Assembly: GCF_002760665.1 (NCBI RefSeq) | Contig: NZ_PDOB01000013.1 | Location: forward strand, 1 to 64,000 | Reading direction: 5' to 3' | DNA length: 64,000 bases | DNA from: Massilia psychrophila | GTDB lineage: Bacteria > Pseudomonadota > Gammaproteobacteria > Burkholderiales > Burkholderiaceae_D | Part shown: piece after piece, positions 17,394 to 25,923 of the stretch | Position numbering within the stretch: the first letter of the stretch is position 1 | Layout of the letters: every line of letters begins with the position of its first letter | Program-made: the position numbers and the translations under genes | Notes under the pieces: model-generated | The model's input: only the letters and a program-made list of their open reading frames with translations | The model's database searches: none | Told to the model about the DNA's origin: nothing

Positions 17394-17846
17394 TCAGCCG
17401 GCGTAGCTGTCGCGCTCGCGCAATTCGGCAAAGCCTTCGATGCTGCCGATCTTTACCGTCAGCGGATTCATCCTGCTTTGCGGCGTCATCGGGCGCCAGG
17501 CGAACTGCCACTCACATTCGGCGGCCTCGGCGAGCGTTTTGGTGAAGGCGACGCCGAGCGCGGCGCGCACGCCATATTCGACGGCGCCGTCGATCCCGGC
17601 CCAGGTCGGCAAAATGCGTTGCACCGCGCGGTGCAGGCGTTCACCGAATTCTTCGCTGTTATGGATCACCAGGCAGCTGTCGGCGTCCAGCAGGTCGAAC
17701 AGCGACTTGTCCCACACGGTCGACAACGACAGCGTCAGGCATTGATTGGCCGGCATCAGGCGGAACTGGCCTTCGCGCAGCGCCAGTTCGAGTTCGTCGC
17801 GCGCCGCGTAGCGGTACAGGGTTGGGGGGCGTTGATAGTCGTGCAT
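17394..17846 (-). CDS. conserved hypothetical protein, cytoplasmic
   Basis: A 150-residue soluble protein with no signal peptide or membrane segment. It begins MHDYQRPPTLYRYAARDELE and is rich in Leu, Glu and Arg with several Trp. I do not recognise a domain. The codon use matches the neighbouring core genes and the start has an upstream purine stretch (CCGGAACTTCTTATC), so it is likely to be a real gene. It is 41 bp downstream of a DUF2721-like gene on the same strand and may share its transcript. Confidence 0.65.
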   Translation of the reverse strand: MHDYQRPPTLYRYAARDELELALREGQFRLMPANQCLTLSLSTVWDKSLFDLLDADSCLVIHNSEEFGERLHRAVQRILPTWAGIDGAVEYGVRAALGVAFTKTLAEAAECEWQFAWRPMTPQSRMNPLTVKIGSIEGFAELRERDSYAG

Positions 17847-17887
17847 GATAAGAAGTTCCGGTAATAGGTAAGGGCACCGGCGCGCCG

Positions 17888-18340
17888 TCAGCGCACCGTT
17901 GCGCGGCGCGCGTTGTGCGCGAGCCGCATGTTTTTGGAGGCGATGAAAATTTCGCGCAACAGGAAGACGAAGCTGCCGATCAGCGCAAACATCGCCAGCA
18001 CGAAGCAGGCGGCGATGTATTTGTCGAGCGGCAGGCTGGCGGTATCGCCCAAAAACAGCATCGCAATGACCATGCAGACCAGCAGGCCGCAGGCGGTCGA
18101 CAGCGTGATGGCGGTGTTGATCAGGTGGGCGCGGCCGTACAGGATGTCCAGTTCGGCCGTGTAATGCGGGTCCGCGCCGATTTCGAGCCGGTCTTCGAGC
18201 ACGCGCGAACGGTCGATGATGCGCGCGAGCCGGTTGGTCAGTACCGTCAGCTTGGTAGCCACGCCGGTCAGCAGGAACACCGGCGCGATCGCCAGCTGGA
18301 TCACATGGCCGATATCGCTGATCTGGATATTCAAGGGCAT
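17888..18340 (-). CDS. DUF2721-family inner-membrane protein
   Basis: A 150-residue protein with three predicted membrane helices: residues about 10-32 (IQLAIAPVFLLTGVATKLTVL), 75-97 and 107-130. The pattern of a first helix followed by a conserved LTNRLARIIDR(S)R segment is that of the DUF2721 family, whose function is unknown. The start at 18340 was chosen because MPLNIQISDIGHVIQ matches the family start; the frame opens 47 codons earlier with a sequence that looks untranslated. It lies between prolyl aminopeptidase and the hypothetical gene, all on the minus strand. Confidence 0.75.
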   Translation of the reverse strand: MPLNIQISDIGHVIQLAIAPVFLLTGVATKLTVLTNRLARIIDRSRVLEDRLEIGADPHYTAELDILYGRAHLINTAITLSTACGLLVCMVIAMLFLGDTASLPLDKYIAACFVLAMFALIGSFVFLLREIFIASKNMRLAHNARRATVR

Positions 18341-18401
18341 CTTGTGATCTATTCTTATTGGATGGTTGTTTGAAGCGTCAGGCCGACAGTGTAGCAGGGC
18401 G

Positions 18402-19358
18402 TCACTCGAAACGGCCAAGACGCCTGAACTGTTCGGTGGCGGCCACCAGCGCGCTGGCGATACCGGTTTCGAGCGCGCCATGGCCGGCGTCCGCGATCAT
18501 GTGTATGCGCGAGCCTGGCCAGGCCTGGTGCAGGCGATAGGCCGACACCGGCGGACAGATGACGTCGTAGCGGCCCTGCACGATAAAGGCCGGCAGGTGG
18601 GCGATGCGTTTGATGTCGCGCATCAGCTGGCCTTCTTCGAAAAAGCCGAGGTTGGCCATGTAGTGCGATTCGAGGCGCCCCACGCCCAGGTCGAGCGTGT
18701 CCGACGCCGGCTCCTCGCTTTGCGGGCGCAGGAACACGCGGCGTCCCTCGAAGCGGCTCCAGGCGCGCGCCGCCGGCCAGTAGCGCGCCGGGTCGTCGCA
18801 CAGCATGCGCGACACGTACGCCTGCAGCAGGTCGCCGCGCTCGGCAACCGGGATAAGCGCGATGAAGTCGTCGTACAGCTCCGGATAGAACTGCTCGACG
18901 CCGTGCAGGAACCAGTCGATCTCGCTCGCGGTGCACAGAAAAATACCGCGCAGGATGAAGCCGAGGCAGCGCTCCGGGTAGGCCTGGCCGTACGCCAGTG
19001 CCAGGGTCGAACCCCACGAGCCGCCGAACACCAGCCACTGTTTGATGCCGAACATGGCACGCAAGGTTTCGATGTCCTCCATCAGCAGTTGGGTCGTGTT
19101 GTTGCGCCATTCGCCCAGCGGCGTCGACTTGCCGGCACCGCGCTGGTCGAACAGGATGATGCGGTAATGGCGGGGGTCAAAGAAGCGGCGGTGCTGCGGC
19201 GACAGGCCGGCGCCGGGGCCGCCATGCAGGAACAGCACCGGCGTGCCGTCCGGGTTGCCGACCTCTTCCCAGTAGATAGTGTGCAACGAATCGACCGCGA
19301 GCATGCCGTGGCGGTTCGCGATGATCGGCGGAAACAGCGACGGCTGGCTCTCGTGCAT
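18402..19358 (-). CDS. pip: prolyl aminopeptidase (proline iminopeptidase, S33)
   Basis: A 318-residue alpha/beta hydrolase that removes N-terminal proline from peptides in the cytoplasm. The oxyanion motif is HGGPGAG, DQRGAGKSTP follows, and the nucleophile Ser is in GGSWGSTLAL. The acid Asp is in GRYDVICP and the His in DAGHGALE, giving the complete triad. Length is normal for the family. The start at 19358 was chosen because GAGAA lies a few bases upstream; another ATG lies four codons before it. Confidence 0.92.
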   Translation of the reverse strand: MHESQPSLFPPIIANRHGMLAVDSLHTIYWEEVGNPDGTPVLFLHGGPGAGLSPQHRRFFDPRHYRIILFDQRGAGKSTPLGEWRNNTTQLLMEDIETLRAMFGIKQWLVFGGSWGSTLALAYGQAYPERCLGFILRGIFLCTASEIDWFLHGVEQFYPELYDDFIALIPVAERGDLLQAYVSRMLCDDPARYWPAARAWSRFEGRRVFLRPQSEEPASDTLDLGVGRLESHYMANLGFFEEGQLMRDIKRIAHLPAFIVQGRYDVICPPVSAYRLHQAWPGSRIHMIADAGHGALETGIASALVAATEQFRRLGRFE

Positions 19359-19408
19359 GGTATTTCTCATCGTGGCGAAGAGACGATTGTAACCTGCACG
19401 GCGAGCAC

Positions 19409-19543
19409 TCAAAAAAAAGTATTGACGGCGAAACCGACGCCGTCGTCGTCGTCCACCGCCAGAGTGCAACCGGCCGGCAGCTGCAGGTAGGCGTGCTGCT
19501 CGTTCGTCTTGACGATGGCGCAGCCGTGCGGCAAGGTTTTCAT
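19409..19543 (-). CDS. small hypothetical protein, coupled to a decayed ATPase frame
   Basis: A 44-residue frame (MKTLPHGCAIVKTNEQHAY...) whose ATG overlaps the stop of the ATPase remnant as ATGA, with AGGA six bases upstream. The sequence ends in an acidic stretch and AVNTFF. No domain is recognised. The good ribosome site and the overlap suggest it was once translated with the ATPase; whether it still is cannot be said. Confidence 0.4.
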   Translation of the reverse strand: MKTLPHGCAIVKTNEQHAYLQLPAGCTLAVDDDDGVGFAVNTFF

Positions 19544-19808
19544 TCGCGGTCCTGTTCCTGTCTTCCCTGTTCGTCTCCCAGCAACTGCTCCAGCCGGCGT
19601 TCGCAATGGTTGAGAAAATCGCGCGTCGCCGCGTAGTGTTCCGGCTTCATAGGCGGTTTCCTGGATGTCGTCGCCGTCGAAATCCGCCAACGGTCGATTT
19701 ACCGGCGCCGATTGCGCCGATGAGGAAGGTGACGTCGGCGTGTAGCGACAGCTTGGCAATGTCGCGCAGGGACAACGAGCGCAGATACGGTCTTGCAGTG
19801 AGCGCCAT
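19540..19808 (-). pseudogene. remnant of an AAA-family ATPase (internal deletion and frameshifts)
   Basis: The ATG at 19808 has GGAGG upstream and opens ALTARPYLRSLSL, then FLIGAIGAGKSTV, the start and Walker A of a family of about 240-residue ATPases. The frame is then lost. A second frame gives DGDDIQETAYE and a third EHYAATRDFLNHCERRLEQL, which are the conserved C-terminal pieces (AYEDTEHYAVTRDFLN type) of the same family. So the N- and C-terminal ends survive with about two thirds of the gene deleted between them, plus frameshifts. The catalytic Walker B region is gone, so it cannot be active. Confidence 0.75.
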
Positions 19809-19848
19809 GTGCCCCTCCGAAGTCAGAAGAAAACGCTACCCCTAAAAT

Positions 19849-19937
19849 CGTCGTCCTCGCGAAGCGGGGACCCATACTGAGCAGATGTCGCCGATGTGGC
19901 GTACGCAGCATGGGGCCCCGCTGGCGCGAGGACGACG
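19849..19937. repeat. dispersed inverted-repeat element, copy C (short type)
   Basis: Ends CGTCGTCCTCGCGAAGCGGGG and CCCCGCTGGCGCGAGGACGACG are near-perfect inverted repeats. The core ATACTGAGCAGATG ... GCAGCATGGGG resembles copy A. It lies between the ATPase remnant and phaB. Confidence 0.8.
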
Positions 19938-19960
19938 GGTGATACTGTGCCGCCTATAGC

Positions 19961-20701
19961 TCAATACATGTGCTGCCCGCCGTTGATGGCGATGTTGGCG
20001 CCGGTGACGAACGCTGCTTCATCGGACGTCAGGTAAGCGACCAGGCCGGCCACTTCTTCCGGCTTGCCCAAACGCGCCATCGGAATTTGCGGGATGATTT
20101 TGCTGTCGAGCACTTCCTGCGGAATCGCCATCACCATCTTGGTGCCGATGTAGCCGGGCGAGATGGTGTTGACGGTGACGCCCTTGCGCGCCACTTCCAG
20201 CGCCAGCGCCTTGGTGAAACCGTGCATGCCGGCCTTGGCGGCCGAGTAGTTGGTCTGGCCGAAGGCACCCTTTTGGCCGTTGACCGAGGAGATGTTGATG
20301 ATCCGGCCCCAGCCGCGCTCGACCATGGTGTCGCACACCGGCTTCGTCATGTTGAAGACGGAGTCGAGGTTGGTGCCCATCACGGCGTCCCAGTTCGGCT
20401 TGTCCATTTTTTTAAACGTCATGTCGCGCGTGATGCCGGCGTTGTTGACCAACACTTCGATCGGGCCAACTTCCTTGACGACTTTCGCCACACAGGCCTG
20501 CGCGGAATCGTAGTCGGCGACGTCGCATTCGTACGCCTTGAACTCGTAGCCCATCTGCCTGGTTGCCGCCAGCCAGCCTTCGACCTTGGTGCTGCCGGGC
20601 GAATACGTCGTCACCACGGTGTAACCCAAGGCCGCCAGCTTGATGCATACGGCTTCGCCCAAACCGCCCATACCGCCGGTCACTAATGCAACTCTAGACA
20701 T
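19961..20701 (-). CDS. phaB: acetoacetyl-CoA reductase (NADPH), PHB synthesis
   Basis: A 246-residue short-chain dehydrogenase that reduces acetoacetyl-CoA to (R)-3-hydroxybutyryl-CoA. The cofactor motif is TGGMGGLGEA, followed by NNAG at about 86. The catalytic Ser (about 139, in NISSVNGQKGAFGQTNY), Tyr152 and Lys156 are in place, and the C-terminus ends GGQHMY as in other PhaB proteins. It lies 46 bp downstream of phaA on the same strand, the usual biosynthetic pair. The polymerase phaC is not in this window. Confidence 0.95.
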   Translation of the reverse strand: MSRVALVTGGMGGLGEAVCIKLAALGYTVVTTYSPGSTKVEGWLAATRQMGYEFKAYECDVADYDSAQACVAKVVKEVGPIEVLVNNAGITRDMTFKKMDKPNWDAVMGTNLDSVFNMTKPVCDTMVERGWGRIINISSVNGQKGAFGQTNYSAAKAGMHGFTKALALEVARKGVTVNTISPGYIGTKMVMAIPQEVLDSKIIPQIPMARLGKPEEVAGLVAYLTSDEAAFVTGANIAINGGQHMY

Positions 20702-20747
20702 TTTTCATCTCCTGGTTTTGGTATCGCGCTGCTGTGAAAAAAAGGGA

Positions 20748-21926
20748 TCAGTCCCGCTCGACTGCCAATGCGACGCCCATGCCGCCGCCGATGCACAGGC
20801 TGGCCAGGCCGCGCTTGGCGTCGCGCCGGATCATTTCGTGCAGCAACGTCACCAGGATGCGCGCGCCGGACGCGCCGATCGGATGGCCGAGCGCGATGGC
20901 ACCGCCATTGACGTTGATCTTGCTGGTGTCCCAGCCCATCTCGCGGTTGACCGCGAGCGCCTGGGCGGCGAACGCTTCGTTAATTTCCATCAGGTCGACG
21001 TCCTCGTGGGTCCAGCCGGCTTTTTTCAGGCACAGCTGGGTGGCCGAGACCGGGCCCATGCCCATGATGGCCGGGTCGAGGCCGGCCGACGAATAGGCCT
21101 TGATACGCGCCAGCGGGGTCAGGCCGAGTTCTTTCGCCTTCGACGCCGACATCATGATGACGGCAGCGGCGCCGTCGTTCAAGCCGGACGCATTGCCGGC
21201 GGTGACGGTGCCTTCCTTGTTGAATGCCGGGCGCAGCGCCGTCAGCGCTTCGAGCGTGCTGCCGTGCTTCGGATACTCGTCGGTGTCGAAGATGGTGGCG
21301 CCCTTCTTGGAAGGGATCTCGAACGGGATGATCTCGTCCTTGAACTTGCCGGCCTTCTGGGCCGCCTCGGCCTTCTGCTGCGAGGCCAGGGCGAACGCAT
21401 CCTGGTCGGCGCGCGAGATGTCGTACTTGCGGGCGACGTTTTCGGCGGTGACACCCATGTGGTACTGGTTGTAGACGTCCCACAGGCCGTCGACGATCAT
21501 GGTGTCGACCAGCTTGCCGTCGCCCATGCGGATGCCGTCGCGCGAATTGGGCAGCACGTGCGGCGAGGCGCTCATGTTTTCCTGGCCGCCGGCGATGATG
21601 ATGATGGCGTCGCCGCACTTGATGGCCTGGGCCGCCAGGTGGGTCGCCTTCAGGCCGCTGCCGCAGACCTTGCCGACGGTAAAGGCCGGCACCATGTCAG
21701 GCAGGCCGGCCTTGAGGGTGGCTTGGCGCGCCGGGTTCTGGCCGGCGCCGGCGGTGAGCACCTGGCCCATGATGACTTCGTCGACGGTGGCCGGATCGAT
21801 GCCGATCCTGCCCAGCAAGGTCCTGATCACATGCGCGCCGAGGTCGACGGCCGGGATTTTTGCCAATGTGCCGCCGAACTTGCCGACGGCGGTACGGCCA
21901 GCGGCCACGATTACGACATCTTCCAT
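20748..21926 (-). CDS. phaA: acetyl-CoA C-acetyltransferase (beta-ketothiolase)
   Basis: A 392-residue thiolase that joins two acetyl-CoA to acetoacetyl-CoA. The acylated Cys88 is in VGKVCGSG, the His near 347 is in [10 protein letters not shown], and the second Cys near 377 is in [10 protein letters not shown], so the active site is complete. The start at 21926 has GGAG seven bases upstream and begins [15 protein letters not shown]; the frame opens nine codons earlier. It leads the phaA-phaB pair. An atoB role in fatty-acid metabolism is possible, but the phaB neighbour favours PHB. Confidence 0.93.
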   Translation of the reverse strand: MEDVVIVAAGRTAVGKFGGTLAKIPAVDLGAHVIRTLLGRIGIDPATVDEVIMGQVLTAGAGQNPARQATLKAGLPDMVPAFTVGKVCGSGLKATHLAAQAIKCGDAIIIIAGGQENMSASPHVLPNSRDGIRMGDGKLVDTMIVDGLWDVYNQYHMGVTAENVARKYDISRADQDAFALASQQKAEAAQKAGKFKDEIIPFEIPSKKGATIFDTDEYPKHGSTLEALTALRPAFNKEGTVTAGNASGLNDGAAAVIMMSASKAKELGLTPLARIKAYSSAGLDPAIMGMGPVSATQLCLKKAGWTHEDVDLMEINEAFAAQALAVNREMGWDTSKINVNGGAIALGHPIGASGARILVTLLHEMIRRDAKRGLASLCIGGGMGVALAVERD

Positions 21927-22415
21927 TTTTTTCTCCGAGGTTGCTGGCGCCATTGGCCAGCCTGGTTGTCAAGCGGCGCCCCGCACAACCAGCGCGGGAA
22001 ACGCCATCGGTCCTTACTGCAAAGCTGGCGGCGCGGCGCCGGGATCGACCGGCGGCCGCTGGCACCAGCGGTGGAGGGCGCCAGGTGGGCGTGCCTCCGG
22101 TGTCAGTCGCCGAAATCGCGGATTTTGCCTTGTTGGCAAAGAATTTATACTAAATTTCCACTCCTCTCGGCGTTTAAGCAATATCAATCTTATCAGCTTA
22201 TTTACTGAAAACAATCGATGATTACGCTAATGCCAAAATATTGATTGCAACCTTGTCCACGGTGCGTGGCAGTCACCCAGCAAGTCAAGCGGGCCTAGGG
22301 TTTATTGCCTATGAGAACGACCTTGCAAACACTCCCTGTTCGGCAATATTCACAGTAGAATGCACGGGCCTGAAGCAATTGGGCGATGCCCGCCCGACAC
22401 TCACGATTTTCGTTT
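21927..22415. other. divergent intergenic region between phaA and minC
   Basis: About 490 bp with no convincing gene. The minC-proximal half is AT-rich and should carry the promoters of both units; a TATAAA box on the minus strand near 22145-22150 could serve phaA, and TAGAAT near 22355 could serve minC, both without good -35 boxes. A small inverted repeat TTTGCC/GGCAAA lies at about 22124-22140. Confidence 0.5.
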
Positions 22416-23192
22416 ATGCAAAAAACCTCGTCCCTTCCCATCGAAATCAAGATTTCCACGGTTGTCGCCATCTCGACGATCCTTTACTCGGCCGACACAC
22501 TGGCGATCGACGCCGCGCTCAAGCAAATGACGGGCGGGGTATCGGATTTTTTCGAAGATGAATTTGCCGTCATCGACGTCACCGCGATCGCCGCGGGCGC
22601 ACCGCCGATCGACTGGCGCGCGCTAGTCGAGCTGTTGCGCAAGTTCCGCCTGAACGCGGTGGCGGTGCGCGGGGCGACGCCGGCGATGGCCGACGCCATC
22701 CGCGCGCGCGGCCTGTCGCTCGACGGCGGCAGCAGCAGCGGCGCCAAACCGCGCGACGAGATTGAAGCCACCCCTGCCCTGGCGCCGCGCGCCGTTGCCG
22801 CAGTCGCTGCCGCCGCTGCGCAGCCGGCCACCGCCGTCATCTCGCCCGGCGCGATGATCATCGACACGCCGGTGCGCGCCGGCCAGCGCATCTACGCGCG
22901 TGGCTGCGACCTGATCATCACCGCGGCCGTCAACAATGGCGCCGAAGTCATTGCCGACGGCAGCATCCACGTTTATGCACCGCTCAACGGGCGCGCGCTC
23001 GCTGGCGCTTCGGGCAACACCGACGCGCGCATTTTCGCGCTGTCCATGCAGCCCGAGCTGGTGTCGATCGCCGGCGTCTACCGCACCTTCGACGACGGCT
23101 TCGCGCCCGAGTTGGCGCGCCAGCCGGCGCAAATCCGATTGGTGGGGGACCGAATCGATATACTATCGCTCAGTCCGGCTTCCCGAGCCTAA
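22416..23192 (+). CDS. minC: septum site-determining protein MinC
   Basis: A 258-residue division inhibitor. The N-terminal domain (about 1-105) inhibits FtsZ polymerisation, an Ala-rich linker follows (about 118-140), and the C-terminal beta-helix domain has the MinC hallmarks [38 protein letters not shown] and [18 protein letters not shown]. It binds MinD through this domain. The start at 22416 ([12 protein letters not shown]) is preferred over an upstream in-frame codon. First gene of minCDE, with a 30-bp gap to minD. Confidence 0.95.
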   Translation: MQKTSSLPIEIKISTVVAISTILYSADTLAIDAALKQMTGGVSDFFEDEFAVIDVTAIAAGAPPIDWRALVELLRKFRLNAVAVRGATPAMADAIRARGLSLDGGSSSGAKPRDEIEATPALAPRAVAAVAAAAAQPATAVISPGAMIIDTPVRAGQRIYARGCDLIITAAVNNGAEVIADGSIHVYAPLNGRALAGASGNTDARIFALSMQPELVSIAGVYRTFDDGFAPELARQPAQIRLVGDRIDILSLSPASRA

Positions 23193-23222
23193 TCCCCCAG
23201 TATATTTTCAAAGGACCTATTT

Positions 23223-24038
23223 GTGGCACGAATTATTGTTGTGACATCCGGCAAGGGCGGCGTCGGCAAGACTACCTCCAGCGCCAGTTTTTCCACCGGC
23301 TTGGCTTCCCGCGGCCACAAGACCGCCGTTCTCGATTTCGACGTCGGCCTACGCAACCTCGACCTGATCATGGGCTGCGAACGGCGCGTCGTGTATGACC
23401 TGATCAACGTCGTCAACGGCGAAGCGACCCTGAACCAGGCGCTGATCAAAGACAAGCACTGCGAAAACCTGTTCATCCTGCCGGCCTCGCAGACGCGCGA
23501 CAAGGACGCCCTGTCCGAAGAAGGCGTCGAGCGCGTGCTGCACGACCTGATCAACATGGGCTTCGAATACATCGTCTGCGATTCGCCCGCCGGCATCGAA
23601 CACGGCGCGCTGATGGCGCTGACGTTTGCCGACGAAGCGATCATCGTCACCAATCCGGAAGTGTCGTCGGTACGCGACTCCGACCGCATCCTCGGCATCA
23701 TCCAGGCCAAGTCGCGCCGCGCCCAGACCGGCGCCGAGCCGGTCAAGGAACACCTGTTGATTACCCGCTACTCGCCGAAACGGGTCGAAAACGACGAAAT
23801 GCTGTCGTACCAGGACGTGCAGGAAATCCTGCGCATCCCGCTCATCGGCATCATTCCGGAATCGGAATCGGTGCTGCACGCCTCCAATCAAGGCAACCCG
23901 GCGATCCACTTCAAGGGCACCGACGTCGCTGAGGCGTACGAAGACGTGGTATCGCGCTTCCTCGGCGCCGACCTGCCGCTGCGGTTCACCAGCTACGAAA
24001 AGCCGGGCTTTCTGCAGCGCATTTTTGGGACGAAGTAA
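23223..24038 (+). CDS. minD: septum site-determining protein MinD (ATPase)
   Basis: A 271-residue deviant-Walker ATPase, with the signature KGGVGKTT at the N-terminus and switch residues in [11 protein letters not shown] and [10 protein letters not shown]. The C-terminus ends in an amphipathic helix, [11 protein letters not shown], the membrane-targeting sequence. It recruits MinC to the membrane and oscillates with MinE so that the septum forms at mid-cell. Length and motifs are normal. It is one base from minE. Confidence 0.97.
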   Translation: MARIIVVTSGKGGVGKTTSSASFSTGLASRGHKTAVLDFDVGLRNLDLIMGCERRVVYDLINVVNGEATLNQALIKDKHCENLFILPASQTRDKDALSEEGVERVLHDLINMGFEYIVCDSPAGIEHGALMALTFADEAIIVTNPEVSSVRDSDRILGIIQAKSRRAQTGAEPVKEHLLITRYSPKRVENDEMLSYQDVQEILRIPLIGIIPESESVLHASNQGNPAIHFKGTDVAEAYEDVVSRFLGADLPLRFTSYEKPGFLQRIFGTK

Positions 24039-24039
24039 T

Positions 24040-24291
24040 ATGGCACTGCTTTCATTCCTGTTCCCACCCAAGGCAAAGACCGCCAGCGAAGCTAAGGAAC
24101 GCCTGCAGATCATCATCGCGCGTGAGCGCACGGGCCGCGGCGGACCTGATTTTTTGCCGGCGCTGCATCGCGAACTGATTGAAGTCATTTCGAAGTACAC
24201 CAAGGTGAACGCCGACAACATCAAGTTGTCGCTCGACCGCCAGGGCAACCTTGAAGTGCTCGAAGTGAACGTGGTGCTGCCGGACGCCTGA
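24040..24291 (+). CDS. minE: cell division topological specificity factor MinE
   Basis: An 83-residue protein. The N-terminal anti-MinCD segment includes [17 protein letters not shown], and the C-terminal part ([20 protein letters not shown]) is the dimerisation and topology domain. It stimulates MinD ATPase activity to drive pole-to-pole oscillation. The start at 24040 ([13 protein letters not shown]) follows the minD stop by one base, so translation is coupled. Last gene of the operon. Confidence 0.96.
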   Translation: MALLSFLFPPKAKTASEAKERLQIIIARERTGRGGPDFLPALHRELIEVISKYTKVNADNIKLSLDRQGNLEVLEVNVVLPDA

Positions 24292-24306
24292 GTTTTTTTC
24301 ACCTGG

Positions 24307-24810
24307 CTACGCTGGCCGCGCAACCCGCAGCTTGTCGGCCACCTTGACGCACGCCTCGACGTGCTGGTAGCCGAGCTGGCGGAACATCGCAAACCCGATC
24401 GCCGCCGATACCACCGAGCCGGCGATCGGCACCAGCTTGGCCGCTGTCTTGGTGGCGATCTTCACCCCCACCTTCTTGAACAGTTTCATCAACAGTTCGC
24501 GCGTCACCAGGCGCCCCACCAGCATGCCGCCCATCCCGACCGCCGCCTCGTACGCCATCAGGCGAAATTTCGGCTGCAGCCGCTCGACCTGCTGCGGCGT
24601 CAGCCCGAAAGCGGCGTTGACTTCATCGACTAGCCGCACGAACAACGTCATGTCGGACACCACATCGAATCCCGGCAACGGCACCGCCGAAAAACCGGCC
24701 GCCATGGTGGCGCGCTTGCGCACCAGTTGGCGGCAGCGCTCACGCACTTTGGCGATCTCATCATTGCTACCCGGAATTAACGTCCAGTCGGTTGTCAGCG
24801 TGTCTGCCAT
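24307..24810 (-). CDS. hypothetical protein with C-terminal hydrophobic segment (DUF697/EcsC-like)
   Basis: A 167-residue protein with a soluble helical N-terminal half and a C-terminal glycine/alanine-rich hydrophobic segment, KTAAKLVPIAGSVVSAAIGFAMFRQLG, which resembles the repeating small-residue helices of DUF697 or EcsC proteins. The match is by pattern only and no function is known. It faces the min operon tail to tail, with 15 bp between stop codons. A purine run precedes the start. Confidence 0.6.
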   Translation of the reverse strand: MADTLTTDWTLIPGSNDEIAKVRERCRQLVRKRATMAAGFSAVPLPGFDVVSDMTLFVRLVDEVNAAFGLTPQQVERLQPKFRLMAYEAAVGMGGMLVGRLVTRELLMKLFKKVGVKIATKTAAKLVPIAGSVVSAAIGFAMFRQLGYQHVEACVKVADKLRVARPA

Positions 24811-25043
24811 CGCGGCGCCTCCCCTTGAAATTTTTTTATGCCAATAAACAAGTCAAAAACGACACGTTTTAGTGTACCTTGGAATAGCCCAGCCCGAATG
24901 CACGACAGGATTGCGCTTGCAGGCAACAAAAAAAAAGATTGCGGTGGCGATTTTTTGTAAAAGTCTGTTATATTTACGTTAACTATTCATTAGTATAAGT
25001 ATGATAGTCCCTTTATATCACTTAACGTCTGCCGATAGCCCCT

Positions 25044-25739
25044 ATGAAAATAGCCGTCTTAGATAAGGACCGCAGCCAGGCCGACCTGATTTGCCAGGTC
25101 TTGACCGGGGCCGGTCATGCCTGCCAGGCTTTTGACAGCGGCAAGGAAATGCTCGGGATGCTGAAAAAGGACAGTTGCGACCTGCTGATCCTCGACTGGC
25201 AGGTAGCCGACCTGTCAGGCGTCGAGGTGTTGCGGCGGGCAAAAGAGAAGCTGCCGTCGCACGCGCCGATCATGTTCGTGACGGGTAACTCCGGCGAGGA
25301 CGACATTGTTGCCGGTGTCGGCGCCGGCGCCGACGACTACATGATCAAGCCGCTGCGGCGCGGCGAGCTGCTGGCGCGGGTGCAGGCGCTGTTGCGACGC
25401 GCCTATCCGTCGCAGAACGGCGCCGAACAGCTGCAATTCGGCCCGTACGTGTTCGAGACCCGCCCCGGCCGGCTGCTGCACGACGGCTCGGTGATCGACG
25501 TCACCCACAAGGAATTTTATCTGGCGTTGCTGTTTTTCCGCAACATTGGCCGGCCACTGTCGCGCGCCTACATCCACGAAGCAGTATGGATCCGCGAAAC
25601 CGCTGTGCCCTCGCGCACCATGGACACCCACGTCTCGCGGGTGCGCAACAAGCTGCAACTGCGCCCGGAAAACGGCTTCCGGCTGGTGCCGGTGTACAGC
25701 TACGGCTACCGGCTCGAGAAGATGGGCGCAGCGGCATAG
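25044..25739 (+). CDS. OmpR/PhoB-type response regulator (orphan)
   Basis: A 231-residue two-domain regulator. The receiver domain (1-118) has the acidic pair near 7-9, the phosphorylated Asp51 in LLILDWQ, Thr in FVTGNS and Lys in YMIKPL. The C-terminal winged helix (about 130-228) has THKEFYLALLFFRN, then SRTMDTHVSRVRNKL for DNA contact and GYGYRLE-like YSYGYRLE at the end. No histidine kinase gene is adjacent, so its partner and target genes are unknown. The region upstream is AT-rich (about 24850-25020) and should hold the promoter. Confidence 0.85.
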   Translation: MKIAVLDKDRSQADLICQVLTGAGHACQAFDSGKEMLGMLKKDSCDLLILDWQVADLSGVEVLRRAKEKLPSHAPIMFVTGNSGEDDIVAGVGAGADDYMIKPLRRGELLARVQALLRRAYPSQNGAEQLQFGPYVFETRPGRLLHDGSVIDVTHKEFYLALLFFRNIGRPLSRAYIHEAVWIRETAVPSRTMDTHVSRVRNKLQLRPENGFRLVPVYSYGYRLEKMGAAA

Positions 25740-25752
25740 GGGTCAGGGCATA

Positions 25753-25883
25753 GGGGTCAGACCCCGGTTCTGCTTGGTTCTTCTTTGCCGGGTCTGACCC
25801 CGGCGTGTAGCGCTAGTGCCATCCGCAAGCGCACAAAAAGTCAACATCGGGGTCTGACCCCATGACCCGCGGGGTCAGACCCC
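25753..25883. repeat. cluster of four GGGGTCAGACCCC-type palindromic repeats
   Basis: Four copies of a 12-13 bp motif occur at 25753-25765, 25790-25801, 25849-25861 and 25871-25883; two read GGGGTCAGACCCC and two the complement form GGGGTCTGACCCC. Successive copies can pair to form hairpins. The last copy lies six bases before the hemA -10 box. The same motif occurs as an inverted pair at 50296-50362. Such motifs are often REP-like sequences mobilised by RAYT transposases; that link is inferred here. Confidence 0.85.
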
Positions 25884-25889
25884 ATAAGA

Positions 25890-25895
25890 TATAAT
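25890..25895 (+). promoter_or_regulatory. likely sigma-70 -10 box of hemA
   Basis: A perfect TATAAT lies 29 bp before the chosen hemA start. The -35 position falls within the GGGGTCAGACCCC repeat at 25871-25883 and has no TTGACA match, so the repeat may have replaced or reshaped the original -35. Confidence 0.55.
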
Positions 25896-25923
25896 GTTGG
25901 CTTACGCTGCCATCCGCACCCAA

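Noticed and set aside
25890-25923. hemA start at 25894
   Set aside because: That ATG lies inside the TATAAT box, and the next ATG at 25924 matches the conserved start of the family.
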